A stretch of DNA of 64,000 nt from Kaistia geumhonensis (GCF_030815145.1 NZ_JAUSWJ010000001.1:2542001-2606000); one strand, 5' to 3'; counted from the stretch's first letter, positions 34,513 through 44,219 are shown. Numbers and translations are program-made. The notes: generated by a model from the sequence alone, not told the origin.

Positions 34513-35844
34513 ATGGCCATCAACGACAACGGGGCAAGGCGTGGCCTCAGCCGCCGGCATTTCCTGCAGACCGCCGCCGCGGGCGCGGCCCTGCCGTTCC
34601 TCGCCGGTGCCGGCGCCGCCTTCGCTGCGGACAAGCCGCTGGCCGGCCAGTCGCTCAACCTCCTCATCATCCAGTCGCATGCCGTCACCGGCAAGAAGCT
34701 CGCGGAAGACTTCGAGGCCGCCACCGGCGCCAAGGTCAATGTGACGATCGTCCCCTATGACCAGGTCGGCGCCAAGGCGACGCTGGACGTGCAGTCGGGC
34801 GTCAACGAATTCGACGTGCTCGACTACTGGTACACGAATATCGGCCAGTTGGCCGAGGACGGCATCGCCGAGGACGTGACCGAGTGGATCGAGCGCGACA
34901 AGGCCGAGATCAAGCCGGAAGACTACATCCCGCTGATCTACGACACCTATACGCTCTATGACGGCAAGCGCTACGGCCTGCCCTATGACGGCGACTCCCA
35001 TCTCCTCTTCTACAACAAGGAGATTCTCGACCGGAACGGCGTCTCCGTGCCGACGACCTGGGAAGAATATCTCGCCGCGATCCAGAAGATCACCGAGGCC
35101 GAGTCCAAGAACGGCATCTATGGCGCGGCGGTGCTCGGCGGAAAGGCGCCGATCATCATCGGCTCCAGCTATGCCAATCGCCTCGCCGGCTACGGCGGCA
35201 AGTTCCTCGACGAGGACGGCAGCTCGGCGCTCGACAGCCCCGCCGCCCTCGAAGCCGCCAAGGCGCTGGTCGCGACCAATCCCTATGCGCTGCCGACGCC
35301 GCTCGAGACCCGCTTCGAAGAGGGCCTCCCCGCCTTCCTCGGCGGCAAGGTCGGCTTCATCGAGTTCTGGTCCGATCTCGGCGTCTATGCACAGGATCCG
35401 AAGGGCTCGCAGATCGTCGACAAGTGGGGCGTCACGCGCATCCCGGTCGGCGGCGCCAACAAGGATCCGCGTCTCGCCCTCAATGCCGGCTTCGCCTTCG
35501 CGGTCTCGTCGGGATCCAAGAAGAAGGAAGCCGCCTGGGAGCTCATCAAGTTCGCGGCCAGCCCGAAATATCAGGAGGAGCTGATCACGCTGACGGGCTC
35601 GGGCATTGATCCGGACCGCACCTCGCTGCTCTATTCCGAGAAGTACAAGGCTTTCGCCCCGCAGGTGCAGGCGGCGCTGGCCGGCGCGCTCGAGAACGCG
35701 CTGCCCTGGCCGACGACGCCCGAGACGCCGAAGTTGCAGCAGACGCTGGCCGACGAGCTGGCGCTGGCGCTGGCCGGCTCCAAGACGCCGGAACAGGCGA
35801 TCAAGGATGCGCATGCCGCCTGGGTCGAGATCATCGGTTCCTGA
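34513..35844 (+). CDS. ABC transporter substrate-binding protein (family 1), Tat-exported
   Basis: This 443-aa periplasmic solute-binding protein has a twin-arginine signal (GLSRRHFLQTAAAGAALPFLAGAGAAFAA). The mature protein has the family 1 layout with KKLAEDFEAATGAKVNVTIVPYDQ, FDVLDYWYTNIGQLAEDG and RYGLPYDGDSHLLFYNKEIL. GGGGAGAG lies about 8 nt before the ATG. It opens a seven-gene run with an aldo/keto reductase, two permeases and methionine-salvage genes. The ligand may therefore be methylthioribose or a related pentose; this is inferred from context only. A strong hairpin follows the stop. Confidence 0.9.
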   Translation: MAINDNGARRGLSRRHFLQTAAAGAALPFLAGAGAAFAADKPLAGQSLNLLIIQSHAVTGKKLAEDFEAATGAKVNVTIVPYDQVGAKATLDVQSGVNEFDVLDYWYTNIGQLAEDGIAEDVTEWIERDKAEIKPEDYIPLIYDTYTLYDGKRYGLPYDGDSHLLFYNKEILDRNGVSVPTTWEEYLAAIQKITEAESKNGIYGAAVLGGKAPIIIGSSYANRLAGYGGKFLDEDGSSALDSPAALEAAKALVATNPYALPTPLETRFEEGLPAFLGGKVGFIEFWSDLGVYAQDPKGSQIVDKWGVTRIPVGGANKDPRLALNAGFAFAVSSGSKKKEAAWELIKFAASPKYQEELITLTGSGIDPDRTSLLYSEKYKAFAPQVQAALAGALENALPWPTTPETPKLQQTLADELALALAGSKTPEQAIKDAHAAWVEIIGS

Positions 35845-35865
35845 GCCGGTTTCGTGATATCTGTG

Positions 35866-35903
35866 CCCGCCCGCTCCGAGGTCTGATCCTTCGAGCGGGC
35901 GGG
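35866..35903 (+). terminator. Terminator-like hairpin after the binding-protein gene
   Basis: CCCGCCCGCTC (35866-35876) pairs perfectly with GAGCGGGCGGG (35893-35903), an 11-bp stem with a 16-nt loop, followed by TTCGCTTTT. Lying between the binding protein and the rest of its operon, it probably stops or protects part of the transcript, keeping binding protein in excess over permease. Confidence 0.65.
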
Positions 35904-35929
35904 TTCGCTTTTGTGCGTTTCGGAGCGCC

Positions 35930-36949
35930 ATGATGACCGCAACCGCCCTTCCCACCGTCGCCCTCGGCCGCACCGGATTCGCCATCACGCGGGTCGGCTT
36001 CGGTGCCTGGGCGGCCGGCGGCGACTGGATCTTCGGCTGGGGCCATCAGGACGACGAGCAGTCGATTACCGCCATCCGCCGGGCGGTGGAGCTCGGCATC
36101 AACTGGATCGATACCGCGCCGACCTACGGCCTCGGCCATTCCGAAGAGCTGGTCGGTGCGGCGCTCGCCGACATCCCCCGTTCCGAGCGGCCCTATGTCT
36201 TCACCAAATGCGGGCTCGACTGGGGAACGGGCGAGCGCGCGATGCCGAAATTCGTCGGCCGCCGCGATGCGCTGCAGAAGGAACTCGACGCGTCCCTGCG
36301 CCGTCTTCGCGTCGAGGCAATCGACCTCTGGCAGGTGCACTGGCCGGCACATGACGTCGGCATCGAGGATTACTGGCAGACGCTGGTCGATGCCCGTGCG
36401 GCCGGCAAGGTGCGCGCCATCGGCCTTTCCAATCATGGCGTCGAGGCGCTGGAACGCGCCGAGGCGATCGGCCATGTCGACACGCTGCAGCCGCCCTTCT
36501 CGGCCATCGCGCGCGGCGCAGCCGCCGATGTCATCCCCTGGGCCGAGGCGCACGGGACCGGCGTCATCGTCTACAGCCCGATGCAGTCCGGCCTCCTGAC
36601 CGGCAGCTTCACGGCCGAGCGCGCCGCGGCGCTTTCCGATCTCGACTGGCGCAAGGCGGACGAGGAGTTCAACGGCGACAGGCTGAAGCGCAACCTCGCG
36701 CTCGCGGCGGCGCTGGCGCCGATCGCCGAGCGGCACGGCGTCACGGTCGGCACGGTCGCCATCGCCTGGACGCTTGCCTTCCCCGGCGTCACCGCCGCCA
36801 TCGTCGGCGCCCGCTCGCCGGCGCAGGTCGACGGCTGGGCGGCCGCCGCGCGCTTCGCGCTGTCGGCGGACGAGGTCGCCGAGATCGGGCGCGCCATCGA
36901 AGCGACCGGCGCCGGCAGCGGCCCGCTTGGCGCCGATCACGCGCGATGA
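35930..36949 (+). CDS. Aldo/keto reductase
   Basis: This 339-aa NAD(P)H-dependent (beta/alpha)8 oxidoreductase has catalytic blocks INWIDTAPTYGLGHSEE (Asp and Tyr), YVFTKCGLDW (Lys) and DLWQVHWPAHD (His). The C-terminal cofactor region is AAIVGARSPAQVDG. It sits inside an importer operon: its stop overlaps the first permease start (ATGA). It may reduce an aldehyde or ketose from the imported compound, or remove a methylthio-aldehyde by-product; neither role is shown by sequence. Confidence 0.9.
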   Translation: MMTATALPTVALGRTGFAITRVGFGAWAAGGDWIFGWGHQDDEQSITAIRRAVELGINWIDTAPTYGLGHSEELVGAALADIPRSERPYVFTKCGLDWGTGERAMPKFVGRRDALQKELDASLRRLRVEAIDLWQVHWPAHDVGIEDYWQTLVDARAAGKVRAIGLSNHGVEALERAEAIGHVDTLQPPFSAIARGAAADVIPWAEAHGTGVIVYSPMQSGLLTGSFTAERAAALSDLDWRKADEEFNGDRLKRNLALAAALAPIAERHGVTVGTVAIAWTLAFPGVTAAIVGARSPAQVDGWAAAARFALSADEVAEIGRAIEATGAGSGPLGADHAR

Positions 36950-37896
36950 CCAGCGTGCCCTATTCCGACGCGATCGTTTCGCCGGCCGCGAGAGCCAAGC
37001 CCCGCGCAGACGTATCCCCGCGGCGTGACCGGATCGTCGGCGCCCTGTTCGTGGCGCCGCTCGTCGTCGCGCTCATTGTCACGACGCTCTATCCGACGCT
37101 GTTCCTCATCGCGCTCGCCACCAGCAAGAGCACGCTCGGCAAGCCCTTCCGCAAATTCGTCGGCACCGACCAGATCGTCGCCACGCTGACCGACGGCAAT
37201 TTCCAGATCGCCGTCGCGAAGAGCATCGCGTTTGCCTTCGCCTCCGCCACCGCCGAAGTCGCGGTCGGCTTTTTCGTGGCGCTCGCCTTCGTGACGCTGC
37301 TGAAGCTCGGGCGGACGCTGCTCGTCATCGCGCTGCTGCCGCTGATGACGCCGCCGGTGATGGTCGCCGTCGCCTGGAAGCTGATCCTCGCGCCCGCCGG
37401 CGGGCTGTTGAACGGCGTGCTGATGAAGGCCGGGATCATCGACGCGCCGCTGTCCTTCCTCGCGACGCCGTTCCTCGCCTGGCTCTCGATCGGCGTCGCC
37501 GATCTCTGGCAATGGGTACCCTTCGTCGCGATCCTCTCCTTCGCCGCGCTCCTCAGCCTTCCCGACGGGGTGCAGGAGGCCGCGATGGTCGACGGCGCCT
37601 CGCCGCTGCAGCGCCTTCGCCACATCACGCTGCCGCTGGTCGCGGCGCCGCTTGCCTCGATCTTCCTCCTGAAGCTCATCATCGGCTTCAAGCTGTTCGA
37701 CCTCGTCTATGTTCTGACCTTCGGTGGCCCCGGCTTCGCCACGACGACCGCGACCTTCGGCATCTGGCGTCTCGCGCTCGAACAGTTCGATGTCGGCAAC
37801 GCGGCCGCGCAGACGCTCGTCTATGCGATCGTCATCGGCATCGTGACCATTCCCGTCGTCCGGCTGCACCGCTTCGCCTCGGAGAACCAGCCGTGA
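36946..37896 (+). CDS. Sugar ABC transporter permease, MalF type
   Basis: This 316-aa inner-membrane permease has six predicted membrane segments after a cytoplasmic N-terminus of about 25 residues. The EAA loop is GVQEAAMVDGASPLQRLRHI. Its ATG overlaps the aldo/keto reductase stop and its stop overlaps the next permease start (GTGA). It pairs with 37893-38738; no ATPase is encoded in this operon. Confidence 0.92.
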   Translation: MTSVPYSDAIVSPAARAKPRADVSPRRDRIVGALFVAPLVVALIVTTLYPTLFLIALATSKSTLGKPFRKFVGTDQIVATLTDGNFQIAVAKSIAFAFASATAEVAVGFFVALAFVTLLKLGRTLLVIALLPLMTPPVMVAVAWKLILAPAGGLLNGVLMKAGIIDAPLSFLATPFLAWLSIGVADLWQWVPFVAILSFAALLSLPDGVQEAAMVDGASPLQRLRHITLPLVAAPLASIFLLKLIIGFKLFDLVYVLTFGGPGFATTTATFGIWRLALEQFDVGNAAAQTLVYAIVIGIVTIPVVRLHRFASENQP

Positions 37897-38738
37897 CGGC
37901 CCGCGTCCTTTCCGGCCTCGAGTTCGGCCGCAATCCGCTGCGCGTCCTCGCGCTCGGAGGCGCGCTGGTCTCGCTCGCCTTCTTCCTGCTGCCGATCGCC
38001 TATCTGCTTTCCGTCTCGTTCAAGCGGAAGGACGACGTCCTCGCCGGCAACTTCCTGCCCGTCGACCCGACGCTCGACAACTGGCCGGGCGCCTTCGCCG
38101 CGACCTCGCTGACGACCTTCATCGCCAATTCGGTGATCGTCTCGGTGCTGGCCGGCATCCTCACCATCGCCATCACGCTGCCCGCCGCCTATGCGATGAT
38201 CCGCATGGGCGTCTTCCGCCGCTTCCTGCCGCAGGCGACGCTGGCGAGCTATATCGCGCCGCCGGTCGTCGGGCTGATCCCGTTCTTCTTCCTCCTGAAG
38301 ACGATCGGCCTCCTCAACACCCATGCCGGCCTCATCCTCGTCTACGGCCTCCTCAACATCCCGGTCGCCTTCTGGCTGATCGGCCCGTTCCTGAGGCGCG
38401 TTCCGGTCGAGATCGAGGAGGCGGCGGCGCTCGACGGCGCTGGCCGGTTCCGGACGCTGGTCTCGGTCGTGGCGCCGATCATCGCGCCCGGCATCGCCGC
38501 CACGACGATCATCGTCGTCATCCTCTCCTTCAACGAGTTCCTGCTCGCCTCGGGGCTGACGCTCACCGACGGGATGCGCACGCTCACCGTCGGCATCTCG
38601 CTGTTCCAGGGCGACCGGCTGGTCAATTTCGGCCAGATGGCCGCCGCCTCGCTCGCCGGCATCGTGCCGATCTATCTCATCGCCTTCCTGATGCAGAAGC
38701 ACCTCGTCGAGGGGCTTGCGAAGGGCGGCGTAAAATGA
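37893..38738 (+). CDS. Sugar ABC transporter permease, MalG type
   Basis: This 281-aa permease has six predicted membrane segments and EAA loop EIEEAAALDGAGRFRTLVSV. GTG 37893 is chosen from the GTGA overlap with the previous stop. A longer frame from 37512 only shadows the upstream permease. It is followed 40 nt later by the methylthioribose kinase gene on the same strand. Confidence 0.92.
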   Translation: MTARVLSGLEFGRNPLRVLALGGALVSLAFFLLPIAYLLSVSFKRKDDVLAGNFLPVDPTLDNWPGAFAATSLTTFIANSVIVSVLAGILTIAITLPAAYAMIRMGVFRRFLPQATLASYIAPPVVGLIPFFFLLKTIGLLNTHAGLILVYGLLNIPVAFWLIGPFLRRVPVEIEEAAALDGAGRFRTLVSVVAPIIAPGIAATTIIVVILSFNEFLLASGLTLTDGMRTLTVGISLFQGDRLVNFGQMAAASLAGIVPIYLIAFLMQKHLVEGLAKGGVK

Positions 38739-38778
38739 TGTTCAGGCGGCGCGTTCCGTTCTGATTTCCGGAGTTCCC

Positions 38779-40101
38779 ATGTCTGCCGCGACCACGTCCG
38801 CCGTGACCATCTCGACACCCGGCTACCGCGTCCTCAGCCAGGCCGACATCATCGCCGAGATCGAGCGGCTGCCGGACGTGGCGGCGATCCTCGGCGGCAC
38901 GGCATCCGACTGGCGCATCCGCGACGTCGCCGACGGCTACATGAACGCCGTCTTCATCGTCGAGGGACCGGATGGCGGCGTCTGCGCCAAGCAGTCGCTG
39001 CCCTGGGTGCGCTATCACGGCGAGAGCTGGCCGCTCTCGGAGAACCGCGCCTCCTTCGAGGCGAGCTACATGAAGCGGCTCGGAGGCGTCGTCGGAGAAC
39101 TCGCGCCGAAGCTCTATCACTTCGATCCGTCGCTGCAGTTTATCGTCATGCAGCAGCTGACGCCGCATATCATCCTGCGCGGCGGGCTGATCGAAGGCCG
39201 GCGCTTCCCGAAGGTCGCCGGCGATGTCGGCCGCTATGTCGCGACCGCCGCCTTCCACACCTCCGATCTCGGCGTGCCCTTCGAGACGAAATTCGAGGAC
39301 GTCTCGCTGTTCGCCAGGAACCACGCGGTGCTCAGGATCAGCGTCGACCTCATCTTCATCGATCCCTATGTCGAGGTGTGGCGCAACCGCTTCATCCCGG
39401 AGATCGGGGCCTGGGCCAGGGCCTTCCGCGAGGACGTGGCGCTGAAGACCGCCGTCGCGCGCCACCGCAACGCCTTCCTCTCCAACCGCCAGGCGCTGCT
39501 GCATGGCGACCTGCATTCCGGTTCGGTGATGGTGACCGAGGACGAGACGCGGGTCATCGACGGCGAGTTCTCGACCTTCGGGCCGATCGGATTCGATCTC
39601 GGTGCCTTCGTCGCCAATCTCGTCATCGCCTGGTATGCGCAGGGCGGCTACGACCGCGATCCGGCGGAGCGCGACGCTTTCCGCGCCTTCATCCTCGACC
39701 AGATCGCGACGCTGTGGACCACCTTCCGCCGCGAGTTCCTCGCGCTGTGGGAGGCCAATCCCGCCGCCGGTGACGGCTATCCGGCCACGCATTTCGCCGA
39801 TGCCGCCGGCGCGGCCCGGCTTTCGACGATCCGGTCCGACTTCGTCGACGCGATCTTCCGCGACCTCGTCGCCTTCGCGGCGATCAAGATGATCCGCCGC
39901 GTCATCTCCTACGCGCAGGTCGCCGACTTCATGGTCATCGAGGACACCGTCCGCCGCGCCGAGGCGCAGGCCGGTACGCTCGCTCTCGCCCGCTCGCTGC
40001 TGAAGCATCCCGAGCGCTATCCGGATCTCGGCGCCCTGCTCGATGCCATTCCCCGCTTCGAGCGGGCCGGCCTCGACCCCGACGCGCCCTCGGCTCGCTG
40101 A
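38779..40101 (+). CDS. mtnK: S-methyl-5-thioribose kinase
   Basis: This 440-aa cytoplasmic kinase phosphorylates 5-methylthioribose to methylthioribose-1-phosphate in the methionine salvage pathway. It has the APH/choline-kinase-like fold: the catalytic loop LLHGDLHSGSVMV (about residues 240-252) and the metal-binding DGEF (about 261-264), each characteristic of MtnK. N-terminal segments DGYMNAVFIVEG and AKQSLPWVRYHGESWPL are also typical. CCGGAG precedes the ATG. It is placed directly after an importer and before acireductone synthase, which suggests that external methylthioribose is taken up and phosphorylated. Confidence 0.92.
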   Translation: MSAATTSAVTISTPGYRVLSQADIIAEIERLPDVAAILGGTASDWRIRDVADGYMNAVFIVEGPDGGVCAKQSLPWVRYHGESWPLSENRASFEASYMKRLGGVVGELAPKLYHFDPSLQFIVMQQLTPHIILRGGLIEGRRFPKVAGDVGRYVATAAFHTSDLGVPFETKFEDVSLFARNHAVLRISVDLIFIDPYVEVWRNRFIPEIGAWARAFREDVALKTAVARHRNAFLSNRQALLHGDLHSGSVMVTEDETRVIDGEFSTFGPIGFDLGAFVANLVIAWYAQGGYDRDPAERDAFRAFILDQIATLWTTFRREFLALWEANPAAGDGYPATHFADAAGAARLSTIRSDFVDAIFRDLVAFAAIKMIRRVISYAQVADFMVIEDTVRRAEAQAGTLALARSLLKHPERYPDLGALLDAIPRFERAGLDPDAPSAR

Positions 40102-40105
40102 GATC

Positions 40106-40819
40106 ATGACCGACCGCCTCGCCTTCACGCCCGCCGCCGTGCTGCTCGACATCGAGGGCACCATCACGCCGAATTCCTATGTGAACGAGGTGATGTATCC
40201 CTGGCTCGCCGAGCATCTGCCGCCCTATGTCGACGCGCACCGGGACGATGCCGAGGTGCGCGAGATTCTCGCCGACACGATGGCGCTCGACGGAACCGGC
40301 GCCGAGCCGGTCGGCGTGCTGCTCGCCTGGCTCGCCGAGGATCGCAAGGCGCCGCCGCTGAAGCGGCTGCAGGGCCTGGTCTGGGACGCCGGCTATCGGT
40401 CGGGCGCCTTTCAGGGCCAGATCTATGATGATGCGCTCGCGGCGCTGGAGGGATGGAAGGCCGAGGGGCTGCCCGCCTATATCTTCTCCTCCGCCTCCGT
40501 GCAGACGCAGACCGAGTTCTTCCGCTACAGCCGCGTCGGCGACATTCGCCCGCTCTTTGCCGGCCATTTCGACACCCGCGTCGGCGCCAAGGTCGACACC
40601 GATTCCTACCGCGCCATCGCGGCGGCGATCGGCGTCGCGCCCGAACGGCTCCTGTTCTTCACCGACAATCCGCGCGAGGTCACGGCCGCGCTCGCCGCCG
40701 GCGTCGCGGTGATCCATGTGCTGCGCGAGGATACGTCGTCCGACCCGCGCGTTCCGGAGATCCGCTCCTTCGCCGAGATCGACGTCACCCGCCGGCCCGA
40801 GGCGCCAGAGGCACCATGA
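40106..40819 (+). CDS. mtnC: Acireductone synthase (enolase-phosphatase E1)
   Basis: This 237-aa HAD-superfamily enzyme converts 2,3-diketo-5-methylthiopentyl-1-phosphate to acireductone in methionine salvage. HAD motif I is LLDIEGT with nucleophile Asp15 and Glu17; motif II is SSASVQTQ; motif III Lys is in RVGAKVDTDSY; motif IV is FFTDNPREV. It begins 4 nt after mtnK, and its stop overlaps the following oxidoreductase start (ATGA). The other salvage genes (mtnA, mtnB, mtnD) are not in this window. Confidence 0.93.
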   Translation: MTDRLAFTPAAVLLDIEGTITPNSYVNEVMYPWLAEHLPPYVDAHRDDAEVREILADTMALDGTGAEPVGVLLAWLAEDRKAPPLKRLQGLVWDAGYRSGAFQGQIYDDALAALEGWKAEGLPAYIFSSASVQTQTEFFRYSRVGDIRPLFAGHFDTRVGAKVDTDSYRAIAAAIGVAPERLLFFTDNPREVTAALAAGVAVIHVLREDTSSDPRVPEIRSFAEIDVTRRPEAPEAP

Positions 40820-42429
40820 CGACGGCCGCTCCGCCGCTCGACCGGGCGCGGATGCTGGCCGAGATCGCCGCGCGGCCGGATTTCGACGTCGTCGTTGTCG
40901 GCGGCGGCATCACCGGCGCCGGCACTTTCCGCGACCTCGCGCTGCAGGGGCTGCGCGTCCTCCTCGTCGAGCGCAGCGATTTCGCGAGCGGCGCCAGCGG
41001 CGCGCTGACCCGCATCGCCCATGGCGGCTTCCGCTATCTCGAGCGGGGCGACATCGCGCTTGTCCGCGACTCCGTGATCGAGCGCGACCGGTTGCTGGCC
41101 AACGCGCCGCATGCAGTGAAACCGATCCGCGTCGTGCTGCCACTCTCCGCGCGCCTCAAAGGCCTCGTCACGGCGCCGCTCGGCTTCCTTCGCCTCGCGA
41201 AGATGAGCGGCCTTCCCGGCACGCTGGCCATGCGCCTTGCCGGCCTCCTCTATGACGGTCTCGCGCCGCGCCCTCGCGCCCTGCCGCGCACGCGGCTCGT
41301 GGCGCGCGCCGGCTTTCCGCCACGGCTCCGCCCGCTCGCGCCCCGCTACCGCGCGCTGCTCACGATGGGCGAGGGGCGCATCCATATGCCGGAGCGGGTG
41401 GCGGTCGAGCTCGTCGAGGACGGAGTCGTCGCCGGCAGCGGCTCCGTGGCGCTCAACCACTGCCCGCTGGTCGAAGCCGATGGCGGCCGGTTGACGATCG
41501 AGGACAGGCTCGGCGGCACCCTCCATGTCGTCACCGCGCGCGCCGTGGTCAACGCGGCGGGGGCGCATGCCGACGCGGTGGCGGCTCTGTTCGGCCCCGC
41601 CGAGCCGATGACCGGTGGCGTCGCGGGCATCCACCTCCTCGTCGATGCGCCCGAGGCCGCGGCGGCGCTCGGCGACGACCTGCTCTTCTTCGAGGATGCC
41701 GCGCGGCGCCGGCTCTGCGTCACCTACCAAATCGCGCCGGGGCGGCTGCTGCTCGGCACCACCGAAGCGCCCGTCGCCGACCCCGACGCCGCATCCGCCA
41801 CGCCGGACGACGAAGCCTATCTGCTCGCGGCGCTCGCGGCCGCCCTGCCGGACCTGCCGCCGCCTTCGGTCGTCGAGCGGATCGTCGGGGTGAGGCCGCT
41901 GCTCCGCTCGTCGGATGCGCAGCTCTCGGCGCGCAGCCGCGATCATGCCGTTCTCACCCGCGCGATCGGCGAGGCCACTCTGGTCACGGTGATCGGCGGC
42001 AAGTGGACAACGTTCCGCCGTATGGCCGCCGACGCCGCCGACGCGGTTCTCTCGGCGCTCGGCCGGTCGCGCGCGATCGACACGGCCGCGCTGCCGATTG
42101 GCGGCGGGCGGAATTATCGGCGCAGCGATACGGAACGGACCGCCGCGGAGGCTGCGCTCGTCGCAACCGGCGTTGGTCCCCGCCTCGCGGCAAGACTGGT
42201 CGAGACCTATGGCAGCCGCGCGCCGCGCGTCGCCGCGAGCATCCTCGCCCACGGCGCCGATGCGATCTCGGACGACGGCCGCCTCACCCATGGCGAGGTC
42301 GTCTTCTTCGCGCGCGAAGAGATGGCCGCGACGGCGGACGACATCATCCGACGCCGCACCGACCAGTTCTTCACAACCGCCGACCGCGCCGCGCTGGCGC
42401 GCCGGATCGACGGCATGCTCAAGGACTGA
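40816..42429 (+). CDS. GlpD-like FAD-dependent oxidoreductase (glycerol-3-phosphate dehydrogenase family)
   Basis: This 537-aa flavoprotein has the N-terminal FAD motif VVVVGGGITGAG (residues ~25-36). The GlpD-type blocks are DFASGASGALTRIAHGGFRYLE, VNAAGAHAD and the C-terminal VIGGKWTTFRRMAADAAD, and the GlpD C-terminal helical domain is present. Canonical GlpD oxidises glycerol-3-phosphate to DHAP at the membrane. Here it is translationally coupled to mtnC, not to glycerol genes, so a related phosphorylated substrate from the same pathway, or DHAP/glycerol-phosphate balance, is conceivable. The 'GTSSRSSKL' seen in standard GlpD is here GASGALTRI, a divergence worth noting. Confidence 0.85.
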   Translation: MTTAAPPLDRARMLAEIAARPDFDVVVVGGGITGAGTFRDLALQGLRVLLVERSDFASGASGALTRIAHGGFRYLERGDIALVRDSVIERDRLLANAPHAVKPIRVVLPLSARLKGLVTAPLGFLRLAKMSGLPGTLAMRLAGLLYDGLAPRPRALPRTRLVARAGFPPRLRPLAPRYRALLTMGEGRIHMPERVAVELVEDGVVAGSGSVALNHCPLVEADGGRLTIEDRLGGTLHVVTARAVVNAAGAHADAVAALFGPAEPMTGGVAGIHLLVDAPEAAAALGDDLLFFEDAARRRLCVTYQIAPGRLLLGTTEAPVADPDAASATPDDEAYLLAALAAALPDLPPPSVVERIVGVRPLLRSSDAQLSARSRDHAVLTRAIGEATLVTVIGGKWTTFRRMAADAADAVLSALGRSRAIDTAALPIGGGRNYRRSDTERTAAEAALVATGVGPRLAARLVETYGSRAPRVAASILAHGADAISDDGRLTHGEVVFFAREEMAATADDIIRRRTDQFFTTADRAALARRIDGMLKD

Positions 42430-42432
42430 GCC

Positions 42433-42618
42433 TCAGCGGCGGAGCTTCTTCGCTTCGGCCTCGAGCGTCGCGCGGTCGTTGCCGTGATCGGCGATCAGCC
42501 GGCGCGCCTCATCCATCGAGACGCCGTTCTGCTCGGCGAAATAGCGCACTTCGTGATCTTCGGAGCCCGAGACCTGACGCCGGTCCTGGGCGCCGCGCTT
42601 CATCGGATCGTCTGCCAT
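42433..42618 (-). CDS. DUF3606 small protein
   Basis: This 61-aa charged protein reads as a short linker plus one helix-turn-helix-like unit (VSGSEDHEVRYFAEQNGVSM DEARRLIADHG), matching DUF3606. GGAGG precedes the ATG at 42618. It converges on the GlpD-like gene with 3 nt between stops. Function is unknown; relatives are often stress-associated in alphaproteobacteria. Confidence 0.85.
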   Translation of the reverse strand: MADDPMKRGAQDRRQVSGSEDHEVRYFAEQNGVSMDEARRLIADHGNDRATLEAEAKKLRR

Positions 42619-42677
42619 GGCTTGCCTCCATCATGGTCCATGAAGGCAATGCGGGACCGGACTCCGGGTTGCAGGCG

Positions 42678-44219
42678 TCAGTGTCCGGTCGCGACGGGCG
42701 CCCCGTCCTTGTCGTGCAGGGCGAAGCGGTCGACCATGGTCGCACTTGCCTCGTTGAGGCCGATCACCTCGACCTCGGCACCGAGCTTGCGCAGCCGCAT
42801 CACTGCCTTGTCGAGCGCCCCGATGGCCGTGATGTCCCAGAAATGGGCATGGGTGAGGTCGATCACGACGCGTCGCGCCGTCTCCTCGAAATCGAAGCCG
42901 CGCAGGAATGCCTCCGCCGAGGCGAAGAAGATCTGCCCGGCGACGACATAGGTGACCTGGCCCTCGCCGTCTTCCGCGCGGCCGACGGAGACGAGCTTCG
43001 ACACCTTGCCTGCGAAGAAGATGCCGGAGAGCAGCACGCCGACCAGCACGCCGATCGCCAAATCATGCGTCGCGACGACGGTGATCACGGTCGCCAGCAT
43101 GACGATCGACGAGGAGCGCGGATTGCGGCGCAGGTCGATGATCGAGCGCCAGGAAAAGGTGCCGATCGAGACCATGATCATCACGGCGACGAGCGCCGCC
43201 ATCGGGATGATGCGCACGACGTCGTCGAGGACGAGGATCAGGAAGAGCAGGAACGCGCCCGCGACGAAGGTCGAGAGGCGGCCGCGGCCGCCCGAGGTGA
43301 CGTTGATGACCGACTGGCCGATCATGGCGCAGCCGCCCATGCCGCCGATGAAGGCCGAGGCGATGTTGCTGGCGCCCTGGCCGACGCATTCCTGGCTCTT
43401 GCTGCTCGACGTATCGGTCATGTCGTCGACGATCTGCGCGGTGAGCAGGGATTCGAGCAGGCCCACGGCGGCGAGCGTCAGCGAATAGGGCAGGATGATC
43501 CTGAGCGTCTCCAGCGTGAAGGGTACGTTGGGAATCCCGAATTGCGGCAGGCTGGATGGGAGCGCGCCGAGATCGCCGACGGTCCTGAGATCCATGCCGG
43601 TGGCGACGGCGAAGAGCGTCAGCACGGCGATGGCGACCAGCGGCGAGGGGATGACCCGGGTGAGGCGCGGAAAGAGATAGATGATGGCAAGGCCGGCCGC
43701 GATCATCGGATAGGTCGCGATCGGCACGCCGATCAGCTCGGGCAGCTGCGCCATGAAGATGAGAATGGCGAGCGCATTGACGAAGCCGGTGATCACCGAG
43801 CGCGAGACGAAGCGCATGACGCGGCCGAGCTTCAGGAAGCCGGCGACGATCTGGATCAGCCCCATCAGGATGGTGGCAGCGAAGAGATAGTCGAGGCCGT
43901 GGTCGCGGACGAGGCTCACCATGACGACCGCCGTGGCGGCGGTGGCGGCCGAGATCATGCCAGGCCGCCCGCCGACGATGGCGGAAACGCAGGCGATTGC
44001 GAAGGAGGCGTAGAGGCCGACCTTGGGATCGACGCCGGCGATGGCCGAGAAGCCGATGGCTTCCGGAATGAGCGCGAGGGCGACGACGATGCCGGCGAGG
44101 ATGTCGGCGCGAATGTTGGAAGTCCACTCGCGGATGTAGCGGGACGGGAACGACATGGGGGATGTGGCAACGATCTGACGCACGCCGAGCAGGCGGTCGA
44201 GAAGGCTCGGGCTGTGCAT
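42678..44219 (-). CDS. SulP family inorganic anion transporter with STAS domain
   Basis: This 513-aa membrane protein has the SulP core beginning [35 protein letters not shown] (about residues 39-73). The second half contains [31 protein letters not shown]-terminal STAS domain occupies about residues 420-513 ([23 protein letters not shown]). SulP members carry sulfate, bicarbonate or organic anions. ATG 44219 is used; an inner ATG at 44156 is possible and neither has a strong ribosome binding site. An FNR/FixK-type box lies 63-76 bp upstream, so low-oxygen control is likely. Confidence 0.92.
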   Translation of the reverse strand: MHSPSLLDRLLGVRQIVATSPMSFPSRYIREWTSNIRADILAGIVVALALIPEAIGFSAIAGVDPKVGLYASFAIACVSAIVGGRPGMISAATAATAVVMVSLVRDHGLDYLFAATILMGLIQIVAGFLKLGRVMRFVSRSVITGFVNALAILIFMAQLPELIGVPIATYPMIAAGLAIIYLFPRLTRVIPSPLVAIAVLTLFAVATGMDLRTVGDLGALPSSLPQFGIPNVPFTLETLRIILPYSLTLAAVGLLESLLTAQIVDDMTDTSSSKSQECVGQGASNIASAFIGGMGGCAMIGQSVINVTSGGRGRLSTFVAGAFLLFLILVLDDVVRIIPMAALVAVMIMVSIGTFSWRSIIDLRRNPRSSSIVMLATVITVVATHDLAIGVLVGVLLSGIFFAGKVSKLVSVGRAEDGEGQVTYVVAGQIFFASAEAFLRGFDFEETARRVVIDLTHAHFWDITAIGALDKAVMRLRKLGAEVEVIGLNEASATMVDRFALHDKDGAPVATGH

